Source: Myxococcales bacterium (lineage in GTDB: Bacteria > Myxococcota_A > Polyangia > Polyangiales > Polyangiaceae). Taken from it: a stretch of DNA of 64,000 bases. The stretch is from positions 1 through 64,000 of the forward strand of contig JANYHK010000005.1 of the NCBI GenBank assembly GCA_025359105.1, written 5' to 3'. Of the stretch, positions 27,873 to 36,342 are shown in pieces; within the stretch, counting starts at the first letter, position 1, and each line of letters opens with the position of its first letter. Below the pieces are notes generated by a model, which was not told where the DNA came from, did no database searches, and was given only the letters and a program-made list of their open reading frames with translations. Both the position numbers and the translations under genes were made by a program.

Positions 27873-29099
27873 ATGCACATCGTGTTCGTCGAGCCGCGTT
27901 TTCCAGCCAATCAGAAGCTCTTCATCAAGGGGCTCGCCGAGGTCGGCGCCACGATCACGGCCATAGGCGAGGGCAGCAAGGAGTCGCTCGATGACGAGCT
28001 CCGCAGCTGGCTGACGCACTACCACGAGGTCCGCAACGTCACCGACGAGGGCCAGATGCTCGACGCGGTGCGCTGGATCCAGGGGCGCGCCCACATCGAC
28101 CGGCTCGAGGCGACGATCGAAGCGCACATCATGCCGGTCGCGAAGGTGCGCGAGGCGGCGGGCATCCCCGGCACCAGCGTGCGCACCGCGTACCTGTGCC
28201 GCGACAAGCCGGCGATGAAGGAGGTGCTTCGTCAGGGCGGCATCCCGTGCGCGCAGTCCACCGGCGCGTCGAGCGCCAAGGAGGCGATCGCGTTCGCCGA
28301 GCAGGTCGGCTTCCCGCTCATCTTGAAGCCGCGCGACGGCGCCGGCGCGTCGGGGGCCGTGCGCGCCGACTCGATGTCCGATCTCGAGGCGGGCCTCGCG
28401 TCCCTGAGCATCGATCGCCCCGGCCGCAGCATCGCCGTCGAGGAGTACATCGAGGGGCACGAGGGCTTCTACGACACCTTGTCGATCAAGGGGCACATCA
28501 CTCACGATTTTGCCTGCCACTACTACCCCAACGTCCTCGAGGCGATGCGCACGCGCTGGATCTCGCCGCAGTTCATCGCCACCAACCGCCTCGACGCCGC
28601 CGAGGCGTACGTCGAGGTGAAGGCGATGGGCAAGAAGGTCGTCGAGCTGCTCGGCATCGAGACGTCGGCGACCCACATGGAGTGGTTCTTCGGCCCCAAA
28701 GGGCTGAAATTCTCGGAAATCGGCTGCCGTCCACCGGGCGTACGCGCGTGGGACCTCTACAACGTCGGCAACGACATGGACCTCTACCGCGAGTGGGCGA
28801 TGGCCGTTTGCCACGGCCGCCCGAGCCAGCGTCCGTCGCGGCGCCTCAGCGCGGGGATCATCGCGCTCCGGCCGACCCAGGACGGCACCATCGTCGGGTA
28901 CGAGGGCCTCGATGAGATCGGCAAGGCGTTCGGTCCGAACCTGATCGATTTCCACACCCCGGCCGTAGGAACGCCGACGCAGCCGGTTTCCGCAGGTTTC
29001 ATGGCAAACGCGTGGGTACGCTTGAAGCACGAGAACTACGACGACCTCCGCCGTATGCTCGATGTCGTCGGACAGACCGTGAAAGTGATCGCGAGGTAA
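27873..29099 (+). CDS. ATP-grasp carboxylate-amine ligase (L-amino-acid-ligase-like)
   Basis: A 408-residue ATP-grasp enzyme of the kind that activates a carboxylate as acyl-phosphate and couples it to an amine. An N-terminal Rossmann-like part (MHIVFVEPRFP) is followed by the ATP-binding Lys in GFPLILKPRDGAGASGAV. The family signature THMEWFFGPKG ends with EIGCRPPG, which supplies Mg-binding Glu and the Arg typical of the carnosine-synthase/BacD branch. Start ATG 27873 has GGGGGAGGG upstream; a GTG at 27864 overlapping the glgA stop is the alternative. Two paralogues with the same THMEWF block lie at 42208 and 43449. The substrate is not predictable from sequence. Confidence 0.9.
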   Translation: MHIVFVEPRFPANQKLFIKGLAEVGATITAIGEGSKESLDDELRSWLTHYHEVRNVTDEGQMLDAVRWIQGRAHIDRLEATIEAHIMPVAKVREAAGIPGTSVRTAYLCRDKPAMKEVLRQGGIPCAQSTGASSAKEAIAFAEQVGFPLILKPRDGAGASGAVRADSMSDLEAGLASLSIDRPGRSIAVEEYIEGHEGFYDTLSIKGHITHDFACHYYPNVLEAMRTRWISPQFIATNRLDAAEAYVEVKAMGKKVVELLGIETSATHMEWFFGPKGLKFSEIGCRPPGVRAWDLYNVGNDMDLYREWAMAVCHGRPSQRPSRRLSAGIIALRPTQDGTIVGYEGLDEIGKAFGPNLIDFHTPAVGTPTQPVSAGFMANAWVRLKHENYDDLRRMLDVVGQTVKVIAR

Positions 29100-29108
29100 T
29101 AAGGTCCG

Positions 29109-30029
29109 ATGACCGTCGTCCTCACAGGGCCACAGTATGTCTTGCCGCACGTGGGGGGCGTGCTTCGTGAGCTGAAGGTGCGCGGTCCGGTCGCCGTCGT
29201 GACGGCCGGTTGGCAGGAGCGCGAGACCGATCCGGGCCTCGTGCCCGATCTCGGCGTGCCGACGGTGAACCTCACCCTGCACTCGCGGGCCGAGGACGTG
29301 TTCGCCAAGGACAAGGACTTCGGCGCCGCTTACAAGGAGCGGCAGACGCGCCTGCGCATGATGCAGGACTTTTACCGCGTGCGCCTCGACCACGCCCGCG
29401 ACGCGGCGCGCGCCATCTCGGTGCGGCACGTCGACGCGGTCCTGCTCGCCGAGGAGCGCAAGGCGTCGGTCGACGCGGTGCGCAACCTCGATCGCGATCA
29501 CCTGGAGCGCTGCGCCGCGGTGAACGCGACGTTCGAGGCGAAGTGGCCGTTCACCGAGCGCGAGAGCGTGACGCGCCACAAGAAGGAGCTCGCCGCCCTC
29601 ATCCAGCCCACCGATGCGCTGCTCATCGCCGGCGGCCACGTCGCGGTGCTCTTGAACCGGCTGAAGCTCTTCGATCTCCTCGCCCTCGTGGGAAACCGCA
29701 CGCTCATCGCGTGGTCGGCGGGCGCCATGACCTTGTGCGAGCTCGTCGTCCTCTTCCACGAGAACCCGCCGCACGGCCAAGGGGGCGCCGAGCTGCTCGA
29801 TCGCGGCCTCGGCGTCGTGAAGGGCGTCGCCGTGCTCCCGAGCCCGCGCCTTCGCTTGCGCCTCGACGATCCGATCAACGTGGGCAACTTCGCGATGCGC
29901 TTCGAGCCGCTCGCCTGCGTGACGCTCGACCACGGCGCGCGCCTCGTCGCCAAGCGCGGCAAGGTCGTCTCCGGCGCGGTCACGCAAAGGCTCATGCCCG
30001 ATGGAACCATCCAGCGGGGGTGGCCGTGA
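29109..30029 (+). CDS. Peptidase S51 / cyanophycinase-like hydrolase
   Basis: A 306-residue protein with the class-I glutamine-amidotransferase-like fold of S51 peptidases. The nucleophile block is TLIAWSAGAM with Ser203 in the G/W-S-A-G elbow, preceded by DALLIAGGHVAVLL, equivalent to the 'I-GGNT--L' strand of S51. S51 members (dipeptidase E, cyanophycinase) cut aspartyl or multi-Arg-Asp amide bonds. The long middle insertion (about 60-160, highly charged helices) is unusual. The start has AAGGTC upstream at about 29101-29106. Its stop overlaps the next gene's GTG (GTGA). Context with ligases suggests it breaks the bond that they make; that is inference. Confidence 0.78.
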   Translation: MTVVLTGPQYVLPHVGGVLRELKVRGPVAVVTAGWQERETDPGLVPDLGVPTVNLTLHSRAEDVFAKDKDFGAAYKERQTRLRMMQDFYRVRLDHARDAARAISVRHVDAVLLAEERKASVDAVRNLDRDHLERCAAVNATFEAKWPFTERESVTRHKKELAALIQPTDALLIAGGHVAVLLNRLKLFDLLALVGNRTLIAWSAGAMTLCELVVLFHENPPHGQGGAELLDRGLGVVKGVAVLPSPRLRLRLDDPINVGNFAMRFEPLACVTLDHGARLVAKRGKVVSGAVTQRLMPDGTIQRGWP

Positions 30030-31165
30030 GCGGCGGGCGCGCGATCGACACGTTTTTGGCCGGTCCGCACACTCCGGACGCGCAAAACGCCTTCCTCTCG
30101 GCCCACTCGTTCCCGATCGTCGAAGGCTCGCACATCACCTTCATCTTCAAGGGGGCCGCCGACGCGGTGCACTTGAAGCACTGGGTGTACGGCCTCCCCT
30201 CGTCGCAGACGCTCGCGAAGGTCGACGGCCTCGATCTATGGCACCTTACGCTCGGCGTGCCGGCGAAGTCGCGCATCGAGTACAAGCTCGAGGTCGTCCG
30301 CGGCGGCAAGGGCGAGTGGATGGAGGATCCGCTCAACCCCAACCGCGCCCGCGATCCGTTCGGCGCCAACTCCGTCGCGCACGGCGAGGGCTACGAGACG
30401 CCCGACTGGATCGAGCGCGACCCCGAGGCGCGCACCGGCCTCGTCGACGAGGTGATGCTGGACAGCAAGACCTTCGGCCGCCGCACCTTCGGCCTGTACC
30501 TCCCCGCGCGCTACCGGAGGAGCCGGCGCTACCCGCTCCTCGTCGTTCACGACGGGCACGACTACCAGAAGTACGCGCGCCTCCAGGTCATCCTCGACAA
30601 CCTCATCCACCGGCTCGAAATCCCCGACATCGTCGTGTGCATGACGAGCTCCCCCGACCGCCTCGTCGAGTACGCGAACGACGAGCGCCACGCGCGCTTC
30701 CTGACCGAGGACCTCGTCCCCCACCTCGAGAAGACGCTCCCCCTCGAGGCGCGCCCGCAAGGCCGCTGCCTCATGGGCGCGAGCTTCGGCGCCGTCGCTG
30801 CGCTCGCGGCGGCGTGGCGGCGGCCCGGCTTCTACGGTCGCCTCCTCCTGCAATCCGGCTCGTTCGCGTTCGCCGACATCGGCGCGCGTAACCACCGCGG
30901 GCCGCTGTTCGACCCGATCGTCCGCTTCGTGAACGATCTCCGCGCCGACCCCATCGCCGTCAGCGAGAAGGTCTTCATCAGCTGCGGCACCTACGAGTCG
31001 CTCATCTACGAGAACCGCTCGCTCGCCCCCGTGCTCGAGGGGACGGGCATGGACGTGCGTTACGTCGAGTCGCGAGACGGTCACAACTGGGAAAATTGGC
31101 GGGATCGTCTCCGGGAGGGCCTGTCGTGGCTGTTTCCGGGCCCGCTCCTGCTGGTATACGAATGA
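30026..31165 (+). CDS. Enterochelin-esterase-like alpha/beta hydrolase with N-terminal E-set domain
   Basis: A 379-residue hydrolase. Residues about 30-130 look like the beta-sandwich that precedes enterochelin esterases (HITFIFKGAADAVHLKHWVY and SRIEYKLEV). The catalytic half (about 140-375) belongs to the esterase D/Fes family: nucleophile Ser253 in CLMGASFGAVAAL, and His353 in SRDGHNWENWRD, the usual 'GHNWxxWR' end. No signal peptide is present, so it acts in the cytoplasm. Start is GTG at 30026 overlapping the previous stop. It may hydrolyse an ester or thioester in the cluster's product. A related short esterase is two genes downstream. Confidence 0.85.
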   Translation: MSGGRAIDTFLAGPHTPDAQNAFLSAHSFPIVEGSHITFIFKGAADAVHLKHWVYGLPSSQTLAKVDGLDLWHLTLGVPAKSRIEYKLEVVRGGKGEWMEDPLNPNRARDPFGANSVAHGEGYETPDWIERDPEARTGLVDEVMLDSKTFGRRTFGLYLPARYRRSRRYPLLVVHDGHDYQKYARLQVILDNLIHRLEIPDIVVCMTSSPDRLVEYANDERHARFLTEDLVPHLEKTLPLEARPQGRCLMGASFGAVAALAAAWRRPGFYGRLLLQSGSFAFADIGARNHRGPLFDPIVRFVNDLRADPIAVSEKVFISCGTYESLIYENRSLAPVLEGTGMDVRYVESRDGHNWENWRDRLREGLSWLFPGPLLLVYE

Positions 31166-31177
31166 GTGGAGGCTGAC

Positions 31178-32422
31178 ATGGCCCACGTGACACGCAGGAT
31201 CGGACTCTCTCTCGGCGCCGATATCTGCTGGCCCATCTGCTACGAAGAAATCGTCAACAAGCTCGACCTGTCGGTCCCGCACAAGGGGGACACGGTCAAG
31301 GTCGAGATCGAGCGCGTGACGATCGAGCCGTTCGATCTGCGGCAGCCGTGCAGGTACGACGTCGTCGTCGATCGACTGACGCACTGGTACCACACGAGCC
31401 GCGAGTGGATAAAAAAGGCCGTCCTGATGGACGACCTCTACGTCTTCAACAACCCCTGGTCCGTGCAGTCGATGGAGAAGCAGACGACGTACTGCGCCAT
31501 GATGCACCTGGGGATGCCGATCCCCGAGACCTGGCTCGTCCCGCCGAAGTCGTACGAGGCGCTCCCCGATCTGGGGCCCACGCTCAAGAGCTACGCGAAG
31601 CTCTTCGATCTCGGCGTCGTCGGAAAATCGCTCGGCTACCCGATGTTCATGAAGCCGTACGACGGCGGCGGGTGGAAGGGCGTGAGCCGCATCGCCGACG
31701 AAGCGGCCCTGCGCGCGCGCTACGACGAGAGCGGCAAGCTCGTCATGCACCTGCAGAAGGCGGTCGAGCCGTTCGATCGCTTCGTCCGCTGCATCGGCTT
31801 CGGGCCGCAGACCAAGATCATCCGCTACGATCCTGGCGCACCGCTCCACGATCGCTACACCATGGCCAAGGACTTCGTGAGCGCCGAGGAGGCCTCGATC
31901 CTCCGGGACACGACGCTCACGATCAACGCGTTCTTCGGCTGGGACTTCAACTCGTGCGAGTCGCTCAGCAAAGACGGCGTCTGGTACCCGATCGATTTCG
32001 CCAACCCGTGCCCCGACTCGCAGGTGACCTCGCTCCACTACCACTTCCCCTGGATGGTGATGGCGAACGTGCGCTGGTCGCTCTTCTGCGCCGTCACCAA
32101 GCGCAAGATGCGCCGCACGCTGGACTGGGACCCGTTCTACGAAATCGCGAAGACGGATCTCCCGTACCGGGAGAAGCTCCGCGCGTACGCCAAGATCGCC
32201 GACGCGCGCTTCGAGACGGCGCGCTTCGAGGAGTTTTGCGCCACCCACCTTGCGAACCTCGACGAGATCGCCTGGGAGTTCTTCGGCACGCAGACGGCGA
32301 AGGACGCCGTGCGCAAGAAGGTGACCGCGCTCTTTCCGGCGGCCGAGGTGGAGCAGTTCACCGAGCTCTTCTGGAACCGAATTGGCGCGTGGCGGAGCGA
32401 TCTGAAGGCGGGCGCCAAGTGA
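31178..32422 (+). CDS. Divergent ATP-grasp (RimK-superfamily-like) protein
   Basis: A 414-residue protein whose centre looks like an ATP-grasp fold: a Lys-bearing strand in LGYPMFMKPYDGGGWKGVSR, a second strand with VMHLQKAVEPFDRFVRCIGF, and a metal-site-like end WYPIDFANPCPDS, where Asp and Asn replace the usual Glu-x-Asn. It is clearly different in sequence from the THMEWF ligases nearby. The first 110 residues contain WPICYEEIVNKLDL and resemble no domain I recognise. ATG 31178 has GGAGG at 31168-31172. Its stop overlaps the next GTG. Likely a second amide-forming ligase; substrate unknown. Confidence 0.72.
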   Translation: MAHVTRRIGLSLGADICWPICYEEIVNKLDLSVPHKGDTVKVEIERVTIEPFDLRQPCRYDVVVDRLTHWYHTSREWIKKAVLMDDLYVFNNPWSVQSMEKQTTYCAMMHLGMPIPETWLVPPKSYEALPDLGPTLKSYAKLFDLGVVGKSLGYPMFMKPYDGGGWKGVSRIADEAALRARYDESGKLVMHLQKAVEPFDRFVRCIGFGPQTKIIRYDPGAPLHDRYTMAKDFVSAEEASILRDTTLTINAFFGWDFNSCESLSKDGVWYPIDFANPCPDSQVTSLHYHFPWMVMANVRWSLFCAVTKRKMRRTLDWDPFYEIAKTDLPYREKLRAYAKIADARFETARFEEFCATHLANLDEIAWEFFGTQTAKDAVRKKVTALFPAAEVEQFTELFWNRIGAWRSDLKAGAK

Positions 32423-33156
32423 CCGAGAAGCTCAAGGCCAAGTGGCACTCCGAGCGCGTCCAGCGCGAGGTGACGATGGTGCGCTGGGGGACGCTCGGCC
32501 AGCCGGTCCTCCTCTTCCCGACGGCGGGCGGCGACGCCGAGGAGATCGAGCGCTTCCACATGATCACGGTCCTCAGGCCGCTCATCGAGGCCGGCAAGAT
32601 CAAGATCTACTCGTGCGACAGCGTCGCCGGCGCGGCGCTCATCGCGCGCGAGAAGAACCCACGCCATCAAATGTGGCTGCAAAACCAGTTCCACCAGTAC
32701 GTCCGCCACGAGGTGGTCCCCGCGATCCGCAAGGACTGCGAGTCGCAGGAAATCGAGGTGTGGACGGCCGGCGCGTCGATAGGGGCCTTCCACGCCGTGG
32801 CGATGGTGTGCCGCTTCCCCGACGTCTTCGCCCGCGCGTGCGCGATGTCCGGCACGTACGACATCCGCCGCTTCTACGACGCGACGGACTTCACGGACGA
32901 CTTCTGGGTCTCGTCGCCCGTGCACTTCGTGCCGACGCTGAGCGGCCCCCACCTCGACAAGCTGCGCACGCGGTACGTGCTGCTGCCGTCGGGGGAGGGA
33001 AGGGCCGAGGACATCGGCGAGTCGTGGCGAATGGCGAAGGCGCTCGGCAAGCAGGGCGTGCCGAACCGTGTCGATCCGTGGGGCGCGCACGTACCGCACG
33101 ACTGGGAGACGTGGCGCAAAATGCTCCCGCAATACCTCGGGGAATGGACGAAGTGA
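32419..33156 (+). CDS. Esterase D family alpha/beta hydrolase
   Basis: A 245-residue cytoplasmic hydrolase without the N-terminal beta-sandwich of its neighbour. The nucleophile elbow is TAGASIGAFHA (Ser120). A C-terminal His is available in DPWGAHVPHDWETW (His224 or His227), and strand-forming PVLLFPTAGGDAEE provides the oxyanion region. The GTG start overlaps the ATP-grasp stop (GTGA), and the next gene starts 1 bp after its stop, so expression is coupled. Two esterases flanking a ligase in one operon is unusual and suggests consecutive ester-handling steps. Confidence 0.85.
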   Translation: MTEKLKAKWHSERVQREVTMVRWGTLGQPVLLFPTAGGDAEEIERFHMITVLRPLIEAGKIKIYSCDSVAGAALIAREKNPRHQMWLQNQFHQYVRHEVVPAIRKDCESQEIEVWTAGASIGAFHAVAMVCRFPDVFARACAMSGTYDIRRFYDATDFTDDFWVSSPVHFVPTLSGPHLDKLRTRYVLLPSGEGRAEDIGESWRMAKALGKQGVPNRVDPWGAHVPHDWETWRKMLPQYLGEWTK

Positions 33157-33157
33157 C

Positions 33158-35092
33158 ATGACCACGACGCGCTCGCACAAGCAGGTCGATCAAGAGCAGG
33201 ACGCGCAGAAGCGACGCGAGTTCATGCACGCCATCCTGGCGGACTTGCGCGCGCTCGAGCGGATGCTCGTAGAAAAGCGGTTCGAGAGTGGCGTGAGGCG
33301 CATCGGCGCCGAGCAGGAGATCTTCCTCCTCGACAAGAGCTGGCACCCCGCGCGCGGCGTGCTCCCGATGCTCGAGAAGCTCAAGGACCCGCATTTCACC
33401 ACCGAGCTGGGGCAATTCCAGCTCGAAGCGAACGCCGATCCCCAGCCGTTCAGCGGAAACGGCCTCTCCATGATGGAGAAGCAGCTGGACGAGCTCGTCG
33501 ACAAGGCCCGCGCCGCCGCCGCCGAGCTCGGCATGCGCACAGTGCTCATGGGCATGCTGCCTACCATCCGCAAAGAGGACCTGAGCCTCGAGGCGATGGT
33601 TCCGAGCCCGCGCTACCTCGCGATCAACAAGGCGATGTTCGATCTGCGCGGCGGCGCCTTCGACTTTTCGATCAAGGGCCTCGACGAGCTCATCATCCAG
33701 CACGACTCGGTCATGGTCGAGGCGTGCAACTCGAGCTTCCAGGTCCACCTCCAGGTAGACGCCGACGAGTTCGCCCGCATGTACAACCTGGCGCAGCTCC
33801 TCGCCGCGCCGATGGTCGCGATCTCGTGCAACTCGCCGCTCCTCTTCGGCAAGCGCCTGTGGAGCGAGACGCGCATCGCGCTCTTCAAGCAGGCCGTCGA
33901 CACGCGCAGCCACACCCACCACCTCCGCGAGAGCGAGGCGCGGGTGAACTTCGGCACGCGCTGGGTCAAGGACTCGATCCTCGAGATTTACCAGGAGGAC
34001 GTCGCGCGCTTCCGCACGCTCGTCGGCACCGATCTCGACGAAGATCCGATGGCGAAGCTCGATCGCGGCGAGGCCCCGCTCCTCAAGGCGCTGCGTCTGC
34101 ACAACGGCACCGTCTACCGCTGGAACCGCGCCTGCTACGGCATCATGGACGGCAAGGCGCACCTGCGCATCGAGAACCGCGTCATGCCCGCGGGGCCGAG
34201 CGTGCTCGACGAAGTGGCCAACGGGGCGTTCTGGTTCGGCGTGATGGCCGAGCTGGGCGCGCGCGAGGAGGACATCACCGGCAAGATGGACTTCGATCAG
34301 GCCGGCGCGAATTTCTACACCGCCGCCCGCGAGGGGCTCGGCGCGCACTTCACCTGGCTCGATCACCAGGAGCTCTCGGCCGAGCGCCTCGTCCTCGATC
34401 AGCTCATGCCGCTCGCCGAGGCGGGCCTGCGCCGCCAGAAGGTCGCCGAGGAGGACGTGAAGCGCTACCTCGGCTGTGTCGACGCGCGCGTGCGCTCCGG
34501 GCGCACCGGCACCCGGTGGCAGATGTCGTCGTGGAATGCGCTGAAGGAGAAGGCGACGCCCGCCCAGCGCGCCAGCGCCCTCGTGGCGGCGACGGTCGAT
34601 CGCCAGGCGACGCGGCGCCCCGTCGCCGAGTGGGAGCGCGCGCGCCTCGACGAGGCGGGCGACGAATCGGCCTACAATTACCTGCGCGTCGACCAGTACA
34701 TGGCGACCGACCTCTTCACGGTCCAGGAGGACGACCCTATCGAGATGGTCGTCAACCTCATGACCTGGGAGCGCATCCGTCACGTGCCGGTGGAGGACAA
34801 GGAGCACCGCCTCCTCGGCCTCATCTCGTACCGCTCGGTGCTGCGCTTCCTGGCCAGCGGCCATTCGCTGAAGGACACGCCGGTCAGCAAAATCATGAAG
34901 ACGGCGGTCACCACCGTCTCGCTCGAGACGCCCACGCTGGACGCGATGCGCCTCATGCGACGCCAGCGCATCGGGTGCCTCCCGGTCCTCCAGGACGAGC
35001 GCCTGGTCGGGCTCCTCACGGACGAGGACTTCATGACCCTCGCGATGAAGCTCATCGAGCAGAAGTTGGCTGCGCCGGGCGAAGGAACGTGA
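33158..35092 (+). CDS. GCS2-type carboxylate-amine ligase fused to two CBS domains
   Basis: A 644-residue fusion. Residues about 30-450 are a glutamate-cysteine-ligase-2-like domain: IGAEQEIFLLDKSWHPARG with metal-binding acidic residues, FTTELGQFQLEANADPQPF, and LRIENRVMPAGPSVLDE near the end of the active site. Residues about 535-640 are a CBS pair (TDLFTVQEDDPIEMVVNLMT, then MKTAVTTVSLETPTLDAM, followed by an RIGCLPVLQDERLVGLLTDE-type repeat). CBS pairs bind AMP, ATP or SAM, so the ligase is probably tuned by energy state. Family members join Glu to an amine by ATP; the substrate here is unknown. ATG start 1 bp after the esterase stop. Confidence 0.88.
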   Translation: MTTTRSHKQVDQEQDAQKRREFMHAILADLRALERMLVEKRFESGVRRIGAEQEIFLLDKSWHPARGVLPMLEKLKDPHFTTELGQFQLEANADPQPFSGNGLSMMEKQLDELVDKARAAAAELGMRTVLMGMLPTIRKEDLSLEAMVPSPRYLAINKAMFDLRGGAFDFSIKGLDELIIQHDSVMVEACNSSFQVHLQVDADEFARMYNLAQLLAAPMVAISCNSPLLFGKRLWSETRIALFKQAVDTRSHTHHLRESEARVNFGTRWVKDSILEIYQEDVARFRTLVGTDLDEDPMAKLDRGEAPLLKALRLHNGTVYRWNRACYGIMDGKAHLRIENRVMPAGPSVLDEVANGAFWFGVMAELGAREEDITGKMDFDQAGANFYTAAREGLGAHFTWLDHQELSAERLVLDQLMPLAEAGLRRQKVAEEDVKRYLGCVDARVRSGRTGTRWQMSSWNALKEKATPAQRASALVAATVDRQATRRPVAEWERARLDEAGDESAYNYLRVDQYMATDLFTVQEDDPIEMVVNLMTWERIRHVPVEDKEHRLLGLISYRSVLRFLASGHSLKDTPVSKIMKTAVTTVSLETPTLDAMRLMRRQRIGCLPVLQDERLVGLLTDEDFMTLAMKLIEQKLAAPGEGT

Positions 35093-35093
35093 C

Positions 35094-36020
35094 ATGGCGA
35101 GGGTAGAGACGATGGAAAGCGCGCGCGTCATCGATCGGCTGCTCGGAGACGAACCCGGCCCCACGCTCATCATCGTGGGGGGAATGCACGGCAACGAGCC
35201 GGCGGGCGTGGACGAAGCGCGCTCCGTCCTCGGCGCTTTGCGCGCGTTCGAGACGCCGATCCGGGGCGAGGTCGTCGCGTTCGCGGGCAACGTCCGCGCG
35301 TTGGCCGCGAACACCCGCTACCTGTCGCGCGATCTGAACCGGATGTGGACCGCCGAGAAGGTCGCGGCCGCCCGCGCCACGAAGGAGCCGCAGGCGGAGA
35401 TCGCCGAGACCGTCGAGCTCGACGACGCGCTGAACGCGGTCATCGCGCGCGCGCGCGGCCAGGTCTACGCGCTCGACTTGCACACGACGTCGGCCGCCGG
35501 CGTCCCGTTCAGCGTGATCGGCGCCAGCGACGCCCGTCGCGAATTCGCCCGACACTTTCACATCCCCGGGCTCGTCGGCCTCGAGGAGGCGCTCGAGGGA
35601 GTGCTCACCAGCTACCTGGCCACGAAGGGCTGCGTGACGATGGCCGTCGAGGGCGGCCAGCACAAGAGCCCCGACGCCGCCGAGAGCCTGGCCGCCGTCA
35701 TCACCGTCGCGCTGGCAGTCGTTGGCATCGCCGACGCCGCCGATCTCCCGGAGCTCGCGGACGCCGAGGCGCACCTGACCCGCGCGCGTGGGGATCTGCC
35801 GCAGCTCATCGCGGTTCTCACGCGCTACGCCGTCGAGCCGGAGCTCGGCTTCCGGATGGAGCCTGGCTTCGCGAACATCCAGCGCACGACCAGCGGAACC
35901 CTCCTTGCCAAGGACGGAAGCGGCGATATCCGGGCGCCGTTCGACGGCCTCGTGCTCCTGCCGCTCTACCAGGCTCAAGGAAACGACGGCTTCTTCTACG
36001 GGCGCGCGCTCCGCGACTGA
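35094..36020 (+). CDS. Succinylglutamate desuccinylase/aspartoacylase-like zinc hydrolase
   Basis: A 308-residue M14-type amidohydrolase. Zinc ligands are His32 and Glu35 in GGMHGNEPAG and His130 in YALDLHTTSA. The carboxylate-binding SRDLNRMW (Arg79, Asp80, Arg83) and a catalytic-type Glu186 in MAVEGGQH are also present. Relatives remove N-acyl groups (succinyl, acetyl) from Glu or Asp, or trim glutamate. It is the last of eight genes, with its ATG 1 bp after the GCS2-CBS stop. Removal of an acyl or glutamyl protecting group at the end of the pathway is a reasonable inference. Confidence 0.88.
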   Translation: MARVETMESARVIDRLLGDEPGPTLIIVGGMHGNEPAGVDEARSVLGALRAFETPIRGEVVAFAGNVRALAANTRYLSRDLNRMWTAEKVAAARATKEPQAEIAETVELDDALNAVIARARGQVYALDLHTTSAAGVPFSVIGASDARREFARHFHIPGLVGLEEALEGVLTSYLATKGCVTMAVEGGQHKSPDAAESLAAVITVALAVVGIADAADLPELADAEAHLTRARGDLPQLIAVLTRYAVEPELGFRMEPGFANIQRTTSGTLLAKDGSGDIRAPFDGLVLLPLYQAQGNDGFFYGRALRD

Positions 36021-36342
36021 CGGACGCGCCGCGACGGACGCGCCGAAAATTGAGCGGTTTCCGCGGGCTCGCGCCGGTGGTCGCCTATCTTGCCACCCCC
36101 TGCGGGCGGCGGTGGCGAACGTGTGACGCTTCCCCCCAAAACGTCTCGAACGCGTCGACGTTTCTTTGAAAACGGGTCCTCACTAACGTAGTTACTAAAG
36201 TGGGGCGCGAGCCGCGCGCGGATGTCGATTCCGCGAAGCAGGCATTCAGTCGAGTGTCGTACCGGGTGGGTCCCAGTGACCCCGGCGCGAGAGGTCGTTG
36301 CTGTCTTTCGGCCTTGCTCGTTCTCTTTTGGAGGAAGTCGCG
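36021..36342 (+). promoter_or_regulatory. Intergenic region with possible promoter for the DUF1111 gene
   Basis: 322 bp with no gene. It holds the most A/T-rich stretch nearby: TTGAAA at 36166-36171 and TAGTTA at 36189-36194, 17 bp apart, weakly like a sigma-70 promoter. A good ribosome-binding site, GGAGGAAG, is at about 36330-36337 before the ATG at 36343. A direct repeat of GACGGACGCGCC occurs at 36021-36045. No intrinsic terminator for the upstream operon was found. Confidence 0.35.
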
